Under the pieces are notes generated by a model that ran no database searches, was not told the DNA's origin, and worked only from the letters and a program-made list of their open reading frames with translations. A program made the position numbers and the translations under genes. Shown here in pieces: positions 16,931 to 25,547 of a stretch of DNA of 64,000 nucleotides; positions within the stretch are counted from its first letter, which is position 1, and every line of letters starts with the position of its first letter. The stretch spans positions 3,286,001 to 3,350,000 of the forward strand of contig NZ_OZ035533.1 of assembly GCF_964033635.1 (NCBI RefSeq), read 5' to 3'. Source of the stretch: Chitinophaga sp. MM2321. Its GTDB lineage: Bacteria; Bacteroidota; Bacteroidia; Chitinophagales; Chitinophagaceae.

Positions 16931-18565
16931 TTATTGTAGCAACCACATTTTAGAAAACTCAGTATCCCCATTATCCAAACGGCCTATGGCTATTTGATAA
17001 TTGGCAGCGTTATTCTTGAACTCCGTTTCAGGATAACGGAAACGCAATGGAAAGACATTTACAGCAGGATTCAATTCACCATTATGCTCCATATATGGTA
17101 CTCTGGTTCTCCTGTAATCCACATAAGACTCTACTCCCATCATAAATAAGCCCAACCATTTCTGTAAGCCAATAATGCCCAACTGGTTGGCTTTTCCAAC
17201 AGGAAATGCAGCTACCGGATTAGCGAAGTAATTGGCAGGCAAAGCCTCTCCCCAACGGTTTAATGCCAGCTCCACCCCTTTCTTATACAGTGATGCGGCA
17301 TCGCCCGTAGTGAATCCCTTCACAGCGGCTTCGGCCAGTAAAAACTGTACTTCATCGGCCTGCATAATCGTTGCTTTCAACAAAGGATGTGCATTCTCAT
17401 TAAATAATTTGGAGAAGCAGGATATCTTGTAGTTATACTTGGTATCCGGAAAGTCATAACTTCCATTTGCATTCAGTGATGAAGCCACCGCACCAGCAGG
17501 ATAACCTGCATAAACGGTCATAGAATCATAGATAAATGGCACCACTGTTTTGATCTTGGCATTGGTGATATCTATATACTCCCACTGATAATTGTAAGTA
17601 AAGCCTTTTTGGGTAATGGTACGTTTACCACCGTTCAGGGCTACAGAATCGGGATTCCAGGTCCACGGTCTTTCATTCGGTGCTACCCATACTTTCAGCC
17701 GCTCATCATTCAACGCCTTTAAAGTATCTATCAGCGTTTTACTGGGCCGGTAAATCAGGAAGTTCCCGGTAGGATCCAGGTTAGCTTTACCCATAGGGGA
17801 AGCCATCGACTTGTCGCCATCAACATAAGGGATAGCTGCATTATCGCTCACATCACTCAGTAAAGGCAAAGCTGCTACTGCTGCTATGTCCGCAGCATTA
17901 GCTATTTTATTACTCACGCGCAACAGCAAACGCAAACGCAATGAATTGGCCAGCTTGATCCACTTATCTTTATTCCCGGCGTACATCACATCATACGCCT
18001 TATCCAATGGTTCCTTACCATCTGCTATCAGTTGCGCAGCTTCCTTCAAATTTTCGATCAATGCAGGATAAATATCCTTCTGCTCATCAAATTTGGGAAA
18101 CAGAATACCATCCTGACCACGTAGTCCTTCTGTATAAAAAATATCCCCATACAGATCTGTTGTAGTAGCCCATAACAAAGATTGAAAAATCCGGAATACC
18201 CCTTCATGTGTTTTCAACTCTTTCTTGTGAACATCCGTTACGGCGGCATTGATCATCTTGATAATCATTGTATACTCATACAAATCATTAATGCTCGCCA
18301 ATTTGAAATTCAAATAAATATTATCATCACTTTGCCGGTTGCCCTGCATGTATTGCACCGTAGTAGCCAGCATCTGGGCACCCATACCTCCCTTATTCTG
18401 ATATAGATAGGCCGATTTCTGTATGATGGATGATAAGAGCAGTTTAGGCTCCGCTGTTTCCAATGCATCCCGCTTCCTCAATAATTCGTCTTCTCTGAAA
18501 GAAGATTTCTGACAGGAAACCTGAAAGAATGCCAGACTGATTAATATAATTAAAAACTTTTTCAT
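16931..18565 (-). CDS. SusD-like outer-membrane lipoprotein (locus B)
   Basis: A 544-residue lipoprotein (lipobox SLAFFQVSC, Cys near residue 18). It belongs to the SusD/RagB group with the GMGAQMLATTVQYMQGN-type start, FQSLLWATTTDLYGDIFYTE and DKWIKLANSLRLRLLLRVS. This subgroup (SusD-like 2) differs from the SusD of loci A, C and D. It starts 23 nt after the SusC stop and is followed after 24 nt by the PqaA-like hydrolase, so all are in one operon. It should bind the substrate at the surface over the SusC barrel. Ligand unknown. Confidence 0.9.
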   Translation of the reverse strand: MKKFLIILISLAFFQVSCQKSSFREDELLRKRDALETAEPKLLLSSIIQKSAYLYQNKGGMGAQMLATTVQYMQGNRQSDDNIYLNFKLASINDLYEYTMIIKMINAAVTDVHKKELKTHEGVFRIFQSLLWATTTDLYGDIFYTEGLRGQDGILFPKFDEQKDIYPALIENLKEAAQLIADGKEPLDKAYDVMYAGNKDKWIKLANSLRLRLLLRVSNKIANAADIAAVAALPLLSDVSDNAAIPYVDGDKSMASPMGKANLDPTGNFLIYRPSKTLIDTLKALNDERLKVWVAPNERPWTWNPDSVALNGGKRTITQKGFTYNYQWEYIDITNAKIKTVVPFIYDSMTVYAGYPAGAVASSLNANGSYDFPDTKYNYKISCFSKLFNENAHPLLKATIMQADEVQFLLAEAAVKGFTTGDAASLYKKGVELALNRWGEALPANYFANPVAAFPVGKANQLGIIGLQKWLGLFMMGVESYVDYRRTRVPYMEHNGELNPAVNVFPLRFRYPETEFKNNAANYQIAIGRLDNGDTEFSKMWLLQ

Positions 18566-18588
18566 GTTGTTGTCAGATTAAGATGAAC

Positions 18589-21500
18589 CTAAAAGTTAAC
18601 CGATGCTTTAAATCCATAAGTTGCAATAGCAGGCAATGCCTTGCCAATGATTCCCTGGCTCACACCAATTCCTTCGAAGGCTGCTTCCGGATCCCCTTTC
18701 TCTCCGCTTTTATTCCATTGGAATATATTTCTTCCTACAAAACCAAAGGTCAGGTTCTCCACACGGTAACGTTTCAGGAGTTTACCCGGAACAGTATATT
18801 CCAATACCACTTCTTTAATCTTAAGGTTAGTAGCATCCTGGATCAGCGTCTGCGGGAATATCCAATACTGTTGTCCCAATACCTGTGCTGCTAATCCGTA
18901 GAAAGTAGCCAATGGATCTTCCCCATTCACTACATAATCTTCATCATTGTCTGGATCACCACCCGGCTTTAACCATACCCCTTTAAAGTAAGAAGCATCC
19001 TGTGCATACGCACCATAATTAGCATAAGTCTTTACCTGTGCAGCCATCTGCGGATATTTCATATCCTTATAGTCAGGCCATGCTAAACCGCCACTGGCAG
19101 CATCACGACCACCCACAGTATAATCATTCGGACCATTTACCAGATCACCGGTAGTCAGTAAAGAGTGACCATTGGTTTGAGAACGCCTGGTAACAGCGGA
19201 AACATACTGTCCACCTACACGCAAACTGGCCACTGCTGATAATTTCCAGTTTTTGTAACGTACAGATGTATTAAATCCAAGTATATAATCCGGGTTGTAG
19301 TTACCAATAGATTGTCTGTCTTTTTCTTCGCTCGACTTCGTCCACTGACCCGTATTATCCAGAATAAACATACCAGCATACTTGCTTGTGGAAGGCATCC
19401 GCCTGAATACACTACTTTCCCATAAGGTGCCAATCCTGTCACCTTCCGCCATCCTGATACTGATACCAGGACCGTTATTATAGAAAGTATACCCATTAGG
19501 AATATAAGTCTTGGACAACTTGGTGATATATGCATCCGTTTTGGTATAAAATGCTGATACATCCCAGGTCACATTTTTCGTTCTTACCGGTACAAAAGTT
19601 AAACCCAGCTCTATACCTTTGGCTTCCACTGTTCCAATGTTAGACAACATACCTCCATAACCCGTTCCCAGGGAAGTAGGTATAAAATCCTGCTGGTTTT
19701 CATGGATCTTTTTGAACAATGTAAAATCAACAGTGATCCGTCTGTCAAGCAACATCAGGTCCAATCCTCCTTCATAAGAATTTGTCACCTCTGGTTTAAT
19801 ATTAGGATCTACCAGTGTACCACCTATATTCAGGATCTTTACGGCACCGTAATCAACCGGGTTAAAGCCGAAAATATTGTTACTCCGCGGACGACCAATA
19901 CCATGACCTACCTGCGCAATACCACCTCTTAATTTCAACAGGTTAATGAATGACGGCAGTTTCACCATCTCTGACGGTAACCAGCTAAGGGATACAGAAG
20001 GATAAAAATGATGGTTCTTATCTTCTTCCAGGATACCACTCTCGTCATAACGACCCGCCAGATCCAGGTATACCATATTATCATAGCCTACCTGTGTAGT
20101 GATATAGCCGCTTTGCGTTTTGCCAATGCCCCAGTCACTACTGGTAGATAAAGTACCTGCTACCGCATTACTCAAACTGAAATCGTTGGCACGTACCAGT
20201 CTGTCTGCATTCGCTGAATAACCATAAGAATTACCATACACATAGTTATAACCAGCAGTGGCACTTGTAGAGATCTTCTTAAAGTCTTTATTCCAGATCA
20301 ACATCACATCAGAATTCACAGAAAAGGAATTCCCCGTCTGCACAGTATACCGGCCATCTGCGTTCTTGGAATCAGCAAACCCTTTGGATAACTTGTACTC
20401 ATAGTTGTCGCCATTATAGTCCATACCAGACCTTAACAACAATTTGAGCGGAGAGGCCAGTTGCCATTCCAGTTCTGCTTTTCCAAAGAAATTATCCTTA
20501 CGGTAAGTATTGATTTCTGCATAAGTATACATATATGGATTATCCCCGTAAGGATCTCCATTGGGTTTATATTGTGGTGCATTCTGTTTAATACCCTCAA
20601 AACCATTCAGCCAGATGTTCTTCATATCTTTGATGGGCTGAAAATGTGCCAGGAATACAGAAGTCAGCTGGTTTACTACTTCATTGTTGGAAGATGATTT
20701 GTTAGGAGAGTATTGGGATACATAGTTACTGCTAACAGAGATCTTTACCTTTTTGGAAATGTTATAGGCCGCATTCAGATTTACGGTCATACGGTCGGTA
20801 TAGTTATTAGGCATCACCCCTTTGTTGTGCATCTTACCTAATGAAAACCGGAACGACCCTTTCTCTGAATTACCAGTAATAGCTGCGTTATAGTTATTAG
20901 TGGCTCCATTCTCCATGTACTCCTTCAAACGGTTTTCCTGTGTAGCCAGAAATGGTACAGAATCATATGCCTGTTTCACCATATCCCAACGCTTAATATT
21001 GAAAGAACCATCCATTTTAGGACCCCAATCATAGCCACCACCTTCAATATAAAAGGTAGTTCTTGCACCTGAACCATACATCGTCTGGGTTTCAAAGAAG
21101 TTATAAGGATGATCTATCGCCATAGAAGTATTAAACGATACGCCTAAACCCTTCTTTGCTCCCTTACCGGATTTGGTAGTGATCATGATTACCCCGTTAC
21201 CAGCTTGTGAGCCATACAACGCACCTGCACTTGCACCTTTCAGCACGGAGATACTTTCAATATCATCCGGATTCAACTGGGAAAGCAGGTTCCCGAAATC
21301 CACCCCGCTCTTATTGGTAATGTCTGTAGTCCCTAAAGGAATACCATCTATAATATAGAGCGGCTGACTTTTAGCGGTAGAATTAGGCAAATTTAAACTG
21401 GTTGCCCCACGAATGGTAATAAATACAGAACCTGCCGGATCTGTACTCGCCTGTGTAAAGTTAACCCCGCTCATCCGGCCATCCAGTGATTTCACCACAT

Positions 21501-22281
21501 TGGAACTAGCACCATTAGACAGGTCTGCACCTTTTACACTTGCCATGGCATAACCCAATGAACGCTTTTCGCGGGTAATACCCAACGCGGTTACCACCAC
21601 ATCACTCAAATTGGTAGCGGTAGACTTCAGTACTACATTTATATGCTTATTGCCGTTTACCGGAATCCGTTGTGGTATAAATCCTATATAACTGAACTCC
21701 AGGGTAGCATGCAGGTTAGGTACTACAATACGGTAAATACCCTGTTCACCGGTAACAGTAGTCATTCCTCCTTCAGCTACTCTTACTGATACCCCCAGCA
21801 GTACTTGCCCGGTTTCATCTTTTACCAAACCGGTAATAGTGGTATCTGCAACCATCGCATTATCCGGCTGCTCATTGATCAACTGAGCGTCGCCCTTTTT
21901 TGATGGTACCTTGTCATTGTTATTAAAGAAGAGCACAATCTGCCCATCGACCTCCCTATATCCGATAGATATAGGTGGTAAGATCTCATCCAACAAGGCT
22001 TTCAGCTTCTTGTTCTCTGTCTTATACGTAACTTTCTGATCTACATCAATTGAGTTCGGACTGTAGCTAAATCTGGCATTGGTTTGTTTCTCAATAATGT
22101 GAAATACCTTATACAGCTCCACATTACTGATCTTTAAACGAATCGACTTATCTAAAACCGATTGAGCTTCAATTTTATTTGCAAATAAACAGGAAGAAAA
22201 TACGATAGCTACTAGGAACTGGACAATCGTAAACTTCATGACAATAAAGATTGAGGCAACGAAGAGTTGCTTTTTTTTCAT
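18589..22281 (-). CDS. SusC-type TonB-dependent transporter with STN signalling domain (locus B)
   Basis: A 1230-residue outer-membrane transporter. Signal region about 1-40. STN domain about 48-120 (LKISNVELYKVFHIIEKQTN). Carboxypeptidase-regulatory-like domain about 148-230. Plug with SDVVVTALGITREKRS and QPLYIIDGIPLG, followed by ISVLKGASAGALYGSQAGNG. Then the barrel, ending in FKASVNF. In the FecA/FecI/FecR paradigm the STN domain passes a ligand-occupied signal to a periplasmic FecR domain, and a FecR gene lies directly upstream (22443-23552). No sigma gene accompanies it. A plus-strand terminator lies in the 160-bp gap between FecR and this gene (see 22353-22391). Confidence 0.93.
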   Translation of the reverse strand: MKKKQLFVASIFIVMKFTIVQFLVAIVFSSCLFANKIEAQSVLDKSIRLKISNVELYKVFHIIEKQTNARFSYSPNSIDVDQKVTYKTENKKLKALLDEILPPISIGYREVDGQIVLFFNNNDKVPSKKGDAQLINEQPDNAMVADTTITGLVKDETGQVLLGVSVRVAEGGMTTVTGEQGIYRIVVPNLHATLEFSYIGFIPQRIPVNGNKHINVVLKSTATNLSDVVVTALGITREKRSLGYAMASVKGADLSNGASSNVVKSLDGRMSGVNFTQASTDPAGSVFITIRGATSLNLPNSTAKSQPLYIIDGIPLGTTDITNKSGVDFGNLLSQLNPDDIESISVLKGASAGALYGSQAGNGVIMITTKSGKGAKKGLGVSFNTSMAIDHPYNFFETQTMYGSGARTTFYIEGGGYDWGPKMDGSFNIKRWDMVKQAYDSVPFLATQENRLKEYMENGATNNYNAAITGNSEKGSFRFSLGKMHNKGVMPNNYTDRMTVNLNAAYNISKKVKISVSSNYVSQYSPNKSSSNNEVVNQLTSVFLAHFQPIKDMKNIWLNGFEGIKQNAPQYKPNGDPYGDNPYMYTYAEINTYRKDNFFGKAELEWQLASPLKLLLRSGMDYNGDNYEYKLSKGFADSKNADGRYTVQTGNSFSVNSDVMLIWNKDFKKISTSATAGYNYVYGNSYGYSANADRLVRANDFSLSNAVAGTLSTSSDWGIGKTQSGYITTQVGYDNMVYLDLAGRYDESGILEEDKNHHFYPSVSLSWLPSEMVKLPSFINLLKLRGGIAQVGHGIGRPRSNNIFGFNPVDYGAVKILNIGGTLVDPNIKPEVTNSYEGGLDLMLLDRRITVDFTLFKKIHENQQDFIPTSLGTGYGGMLSNIGTVEAKGIELGLTFVPVRTKNVTWDVSAFYTKTDAYITKLSKTYIPNGYTFYNNGPGISIRMAEGDRIGTLWESSVFRRMPSTSKYAGMFILDNTGQWTKSSEEKDRQSIGNYNPDYILGFNTSVRYKNWKLSAVASLRVGGQYVSAVTRRSQTNGHSLLTTGDLVNGPNDYTVGGRDAASGGLAWPDYKDMKYPQMAAQVKTYANYGAYAQDASYFKGVWLKPGGDPDNDEDYVVNGEDPLATFYGLAAQVLGQQYWIFPQTLIQDATNLKIKEVVLEYTVPGKLLKRYRVENLTFGFVGRNIFQWNKSGEKGDPEAAFEGIGVSQGIIGKALPAIATYGFKASVNF

Positions 22282-22391
22282 AAATTTGGAAAGTTTTGAT
22301 CGTTTAAATAGTCTTTTACGGGCAAAATGAGAATTCCGGAAGGAGTTCGAATAACCGATGATGTTACGAGCATTATCGGTTTTTTCTTTTT
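22281..22391 (+). ncRNA. Candidate cis-antisense RNA over the SusC B leader
   Basis: On the plus strand, opposite SusC, TAAATTTG at 22281-22288 is a perfect TAnnTTTG -7 element. About 65 nt further on is a strong intrinsic terminator in the same direction. Transcription from about 22291 would give an RNA of roughly 95-100 nt complementary to the SusC leader. Short antisense RNAs at this place are known from Bacteroides polysaccharide loci (for example DonS). No TTTG was found at the right distance for a -33 element, so this remains a candidate. Confidence 0.35.
22353..22391 (+). terminator. Plus-strand intrinsic terminator between FecR and SusC
   Basis: The arms at 22353-22363 and 22371-22381 form an 11-bp stem with one G-U pair (AACCGAT/ATCGGTT outer part) and a 7-nt loop. 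They are followed on the plus strand by an almost unbroken T-run to about 22392. The minus strand has no T-run after it, so it terminates plus-strand transcripts, although every annotated gene around it is on the minus strand. Confidence 0.7.
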
Positions 22392-22442
22392 TAACGTGGA
22401 TTATGTCATGGTATCAATTTTTAATACATCCTTAAATCTTGG

Positions 22443-23552
22443 TTAGTTGCATCCTTTACCCGTCACCAGAATCGTAGTGCCATTCACTTCATATGTAGCC
22501 CCTATTGTCAGGCAAACAATATGTAATTTCTCCAGCATCTCCTGTTTTGAAATATCTCCGGTAAATACACAGTCATAAATATTGTCATTGTCAACTATAA
22601 TGGCGATGCCATAAACAGTTTCCAATTGTAGGAAGATCTCTTTCAGACTAGTTGCCTTTTGAAAGAAGAAGGCGGGCAAGGATTGCCCACCTTGAACAAC
22701 ATTTAAGGTATTAGGGACATTAAGTAAGGGATAAATAGAATCAGCCAGTGACGTCGCAAACTCACGACGCTTAATATCATACATTGCTTTTTGGTTAGGG
22801 ACCAATATAACACTCTTTAATTCTTCCTGTTCCTTGTTATGATTACTACTATAAGTATTTTCAATTACCTGCACCTTTCCGGTTCTTACAGACACTTCCA
22901 CATCCTTGGTAATACTGTTGGTCTTAATATTAAAAGAAGTACCCAATACCCTGGTTACCACATTATTATAATATACCAGGAAAGGTTGATCGTTCTTTTT
23001 GGCAATTGTAAAGAAAGCCTCACCGGTCAGATACACCTCTCTTTTGTCCCCGGTAAAATGTTCCGGGAAGCTCAACGTGGAATGCGGTGCCAGTTTTACA
23101 ACACTGTTATCAGCCAATACAATCTCCATAGGTACGGACGTATTATTCACCTTTCGTTGATTCCCCACGGGGATAGATGCTTCAAATGGCTGCTCAGCAA
23201 GAGTATTTGAACTGCTATAATAATAAAACACCCCACCTAATACAATAATGGCAACTACTGCTGCAATAGAGAATGCATTCATCAGCAGTTTACGACTATG
23301 ACGGATGATTAATAACTTGTTGGCATTTTCTTCAGAAGCGACTATTTTTTTCAAAATCCCTTCCGATACTTCTACCGGCAAATCCGGTCCCTCCAATGGA
23401 TGCGTAAGAAAATCATGCTCCATCATTTCGGCCAACGGCTGCTCTATATTTTCACTAACCGTCATTTCGAAAAGTGCTATACGCTCTTTATCGTCAATAG
23501 TGCCATCCAAATATTTCTTTAATAATTCAATATATCTCGTTCTGTCAAGCAT
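22443..23552 (-). CDS. FecR-type anti-sigma factor (locus B)
   Basis: A 369-residue inner-membrane protein. The cytoplasmic N-terminal sigma-binding segment is about 1-88 (LDRTRYIELLKKYLDGT), there is one membrane helix at about 91-112, the FecR domain spans about 125-230 (LADNSVVKLAPHSTLSFPEHF, GEAFFTIAK) and the DUF4974 domain about 300-366. It should hold a sigma factor inactive until the STN domain of the adjacent SusC signals. ATG 23552 (MLDRTRY) was chosen because 13 extra residues from the start at 23591 do not fit the family. The sigma gene usually found immediately upstream is missing; a degraded gene fragment lies there instead. Confidence 0.9.
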   Translation of the reverse strand: MLDRTRYIELLKKYLDGTIDDKERIALFEMTVSENIEQPLAEMMEHDFLTHPLEGPDLPVEVSEGILKKIVASEENANKLLIIRHSRKLLMNAFSIAAVVAIIVLGGVFYYYSSSNTLAEQPFEASIPVGNQRKVNNTSVPMEIVLADNSVVKLAPHSTLSFPEHFTGDKREVYLTGEAFFTIAKKNDQPFLVYYNNVVTRVLGTSFNIKTNSITKDVEVSVRTGKVQVIENTYSSNHNKEQEELKSVILVPNQKAMYDIKRREFATSLADSIYPLLNVPNTLNVVQGGQSLPAFFFQKATSLKEIFLQLETVYGIAIIVDNDNIYDCVFTGDISKQEMLEKLHIVCLTIGATYEVNGTTILVTGKGCN

Positions 23553-23714
23553 AACATATATCCCGTTATTTTTCCTGATTCCGGGGAGCAAGCCTTCTGC
23601 TATCTATATATACAACCATTTTACCGGCTCGGAGTACACGGTAAGAAAATATTTTTTCAGAAAGACGATATATCACACAAAACAGCCACAAAGATGGAAT
23701 ATCTATAATATAAT

Positions 23715-23864
23715 TCACCGCTGGTAAGCATTGATATACGTAGGTACCAGGTCGGTCTTGATCCAGTCAGGCTAATGCGTTTCCAGGAAATAAATATCCG
23801 GATTCAACGCAGTTACCAGCGATGCACCATCCAATCCCTGGAACTCCCGCAGCAAAGAGATCCC
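23715..23864 (-). pseudogene. Remnant of a protein-coding gene with an in-frame stop
   Basis: On the minus strand, 23864 down to 23715 reads in one frame as GISLLREFQGLDGASLVTAL, then NPDIYFLETH, a TAG stop at 23772-23774, PDWIKTDLVPTYINAYQR and a TGA stop at 23715-23717. The composition (NPDIYFLETH, DWIKTDLVP) is strongly protein-like for such a short stretch. A further stop at 23865-23867 breaks the frame upstream. It looks like the decayed 3' end of a gene. I could not identify the family, and it does not resemble a sigma factor. Confidence 0.4.
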
Positions 23865-23867
23865 TCA

Positions 23868-24104
23868 GCCACTTCGGAGGGAGAGCGATAAAATCAGGGT
23901 GTGATACAATCCGACATCTTGAAATCTCAGCGAAGCGGAAAATTGGATTATAGCGTAAGAAACAAAACGGATGGCATCAGTAGGGCGATTGCTACAGAAT
24001 GTACAATGAAACACCTCGCTTGTGCCTAAATAATGCATTCAAACAAATATTTACGCCTAAGAGCCGAAAAATATTGTCACCCTTATATCCATAAGATTAT
24101 TGCA
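23868..24104. other. Gene-free stretch between remnant and lipoprotein gene
   Basis: It contains a TCCCTC/GAGGGA hairpin at 23861-23882 at the edge of the remnant and otherwise no feature I can support. Together with the remnant it forms a 578-bp gap upstream of FecR B. Confidence 0.45.
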
Positions 24105-24111
24105 TATCTTT

Positions 24112-24127
24112 AGGGCTTATAAGCCCT
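24112..24127. promoter_or_regulatory. Perfect 16-bp palindrome before a start codon
   Basis: AGGGCTTATAAGCCCT is a perfect 8+8 palindrome ending 3 nt before the ATG at 24131 and overlapping a TATCTTTA sequence (24105-24112) that resembles a -7 element. It could be an operator that blocks transcription start, or an RNA hairpin that masks the start codon. Confidence 0.5.
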
Positions 24128-24130
24128 CTA

Positions 24131-24805
24131 ATGAAGACAACCTTGTACACGTTGACAGTCTTGCTTTTTCTGACAAGTTGTGACTTCAAACCAAAGTCAT
24201 TTGACCAGATGATGAAGGATGTTCGGGAGGACCTCGCGAAAGAAGCAGAAATAAGTAACGCCAAGACTTTAGCCTGGGAAAGTCTTGTGGACAATCTTTA
24301 TAGAATGGCAGATACAAATCAAGCTGTTGCTTTCCGAAAAATCAACAATTTAATTTCTAGCGACACTTCACTTGACCAATATAAAATTTCAGTTTTACAT
24401 TTCATCAAAGGCGACATCTATTACCACATTGACAGTTTGCAAAAATCAGTAACCGAATTTACAGCGGCCGGACGCACCTATAATATGGGAGCACCCAAAG
24501 ACCTTGCTGCAAGGGCTGGAGCATACCTTAAATTAGAACAATACAATAATGCCTTTGCTGATCTAAATAAAGCAGCGGAAATTAATTACGGCTACCTTTG
24601 GAATGTTGGAAACTACTATGAAATAATTGGTAACATAGACTCTGCGATTTCAAATTACACAAGACTTTATAATCGAGATACGACATTTTATAAGTTTTGC
24701 CAAGACAGAGCTGCTGAACTAAAGAAGTCGAATACAAAGTTACTAACAGAGCTTGTTTATCGTGATAGAAAAAGAGCCGTTATTCTTTTAAAAGGAGTGG
24801 AATAA
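24131..24805 (+). CDS. TPR-containing lipoprotein
   Basis: A 224-residue lipoprotein (lipobox VLLFLTSC, Cys17). The rest is helical with tetratricopeptide-like repeats: about 85-115 (HFIKGDIYYHIDSLQKSVTEF), 120-150 (ARAGAYLKLEQYNNAFADLN) and 152-185 (LWNVGNYYEIIGNIDSAISN). It is probably a periplasm-facing scaffold or assembly factor; the partner is unknown. It is alone on its strand between minus-strand genes and noticeably AT-richer than the neighbouring Sus loci. With the gene remnant just upstream, this suggests a recently rearranged or acquired segment. A perfect palindrome abuts its start codon. Confidence 0.75.
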   Translation: MKTTLYTLTVLLFLTSCDFKPKSFDQMMKDVREDLAKEAEISNAKTLAWESLVDNLYRMADTNQAVAFRKINNLISSDTSLDQYKISVLHFIKGDIYYHIDSLQKSVTEFTAAGRTYNMGAPKDLAARAGAYLKLEQYNNAFADLNKAAEINYGYLWNVGNYYEIIGNIDSAISNYTRLYNRDTTFYKFCQDRAAELKKSNTKLLTELVYRDRKRAVILLKGVE

Positions 24806-24950
24806 AATTGTTCATAATAGAGGATTTGCGTTGGGGCTGGCTGGTAAATAGAGATAGAAAAATATTTATCCCGGCAAAATTTTCTTCAGAAAAAAAGCAT
24901 CGCTTATAACCAGCTACCACAGCACCTTAGCGGCGAACAAATTTCACGGA

Positions 24951-25247
24951 CTATGCTTCATTAATTAATTCATAATGCTGTACAACAGGGAAGGGATTAT
25001 AAAACTCATGCAATAATTTTTTCCATTCCTGGTATACAGCAGATTGCCGGAAGCCGGTTGTATGACTTTCCAGTGTATCCCAGTTGACCAGCAGAATATA
25101 ACGGTTAGGCTGTTCCAGGCATCGTTGTAATTGCAGATCGGCAAAGCCTTCTATGGAGCTGATCAGTTTTTTTGCCATATTGAAATTGATCTCAAATTGT
25201 GGTGTTCTTCCGGCAATAACATCTAATACGGCGACTTCTAAAATCAT
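24951..25247 (-). CDS. Antibiotic-biosynthesis-monooxygenase (ABM) family protein
   Basis: A 98-residue protein with the dimeric ferredoxin-like ABM fold: MILEVAVLDVIAG as first strand, ISSIEGFADLQLQRCLEQPNRY, LLVNWDTLESHTTGFRQS, and a final HYELI strand. Such proteins act as small monooxygenases or haem-degrading enzymes, or are simply stress-related; the exact role cannot be read here. ATG 25247 was chosen because it begins the first beta strand. Confidence 0.82.
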   Translation of the reverse strand: MILEVAVLDVIAGRTPQFEINFNMAKKLISSIEGFADLQLQRCLEQPNRYILLVNWDTLESHTTGFRQSAVYQEWKKLLHEFYNPFPVVQHYELINEA

Positions 25248-25547
25248 AACTGGCGGGTTAATGTAGTAAAATGATAGCACCACAATATACTACAGTAAAA
25301 CGGCAAAGTGCAGGTGCCACTCCATTTCAAGCAGATATTTTGCATCCGTAACAGCCACTCCCTCCCCTGCCTCAAAAAAAATACCGCCACAATTATGATA
25401 ATTAAACCAAAGTGCGTAAGTTTACCCTATCAATTCAGTAGACTAATAAAAAAGACCAACTGTACTGCTGGAATTCTTCACAGGATGCTTCGCGTTGCTA
25501 CCCACCACATGCAACTGTAGCGCCCTTATCATTTATGCATATATAAT
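25248..25547. other. Divergent intergenic region upstream of Sus locus C
   Basis: A 300-bp region between the ABM gene and SusC C. It must hold both promoters; no clear TTTG/TAnnTTTG pair, palindrome or hairpin was found. Confidence 0.45.

Noticed and set aside
23592..24130. Degraded sigma factor gene upstream of FecR B
   Set aside because: The only protein-like frame found there (23715-23864) does not resemble sigma regions 2 or 4, so it is reported as an unidentified remnant instead.
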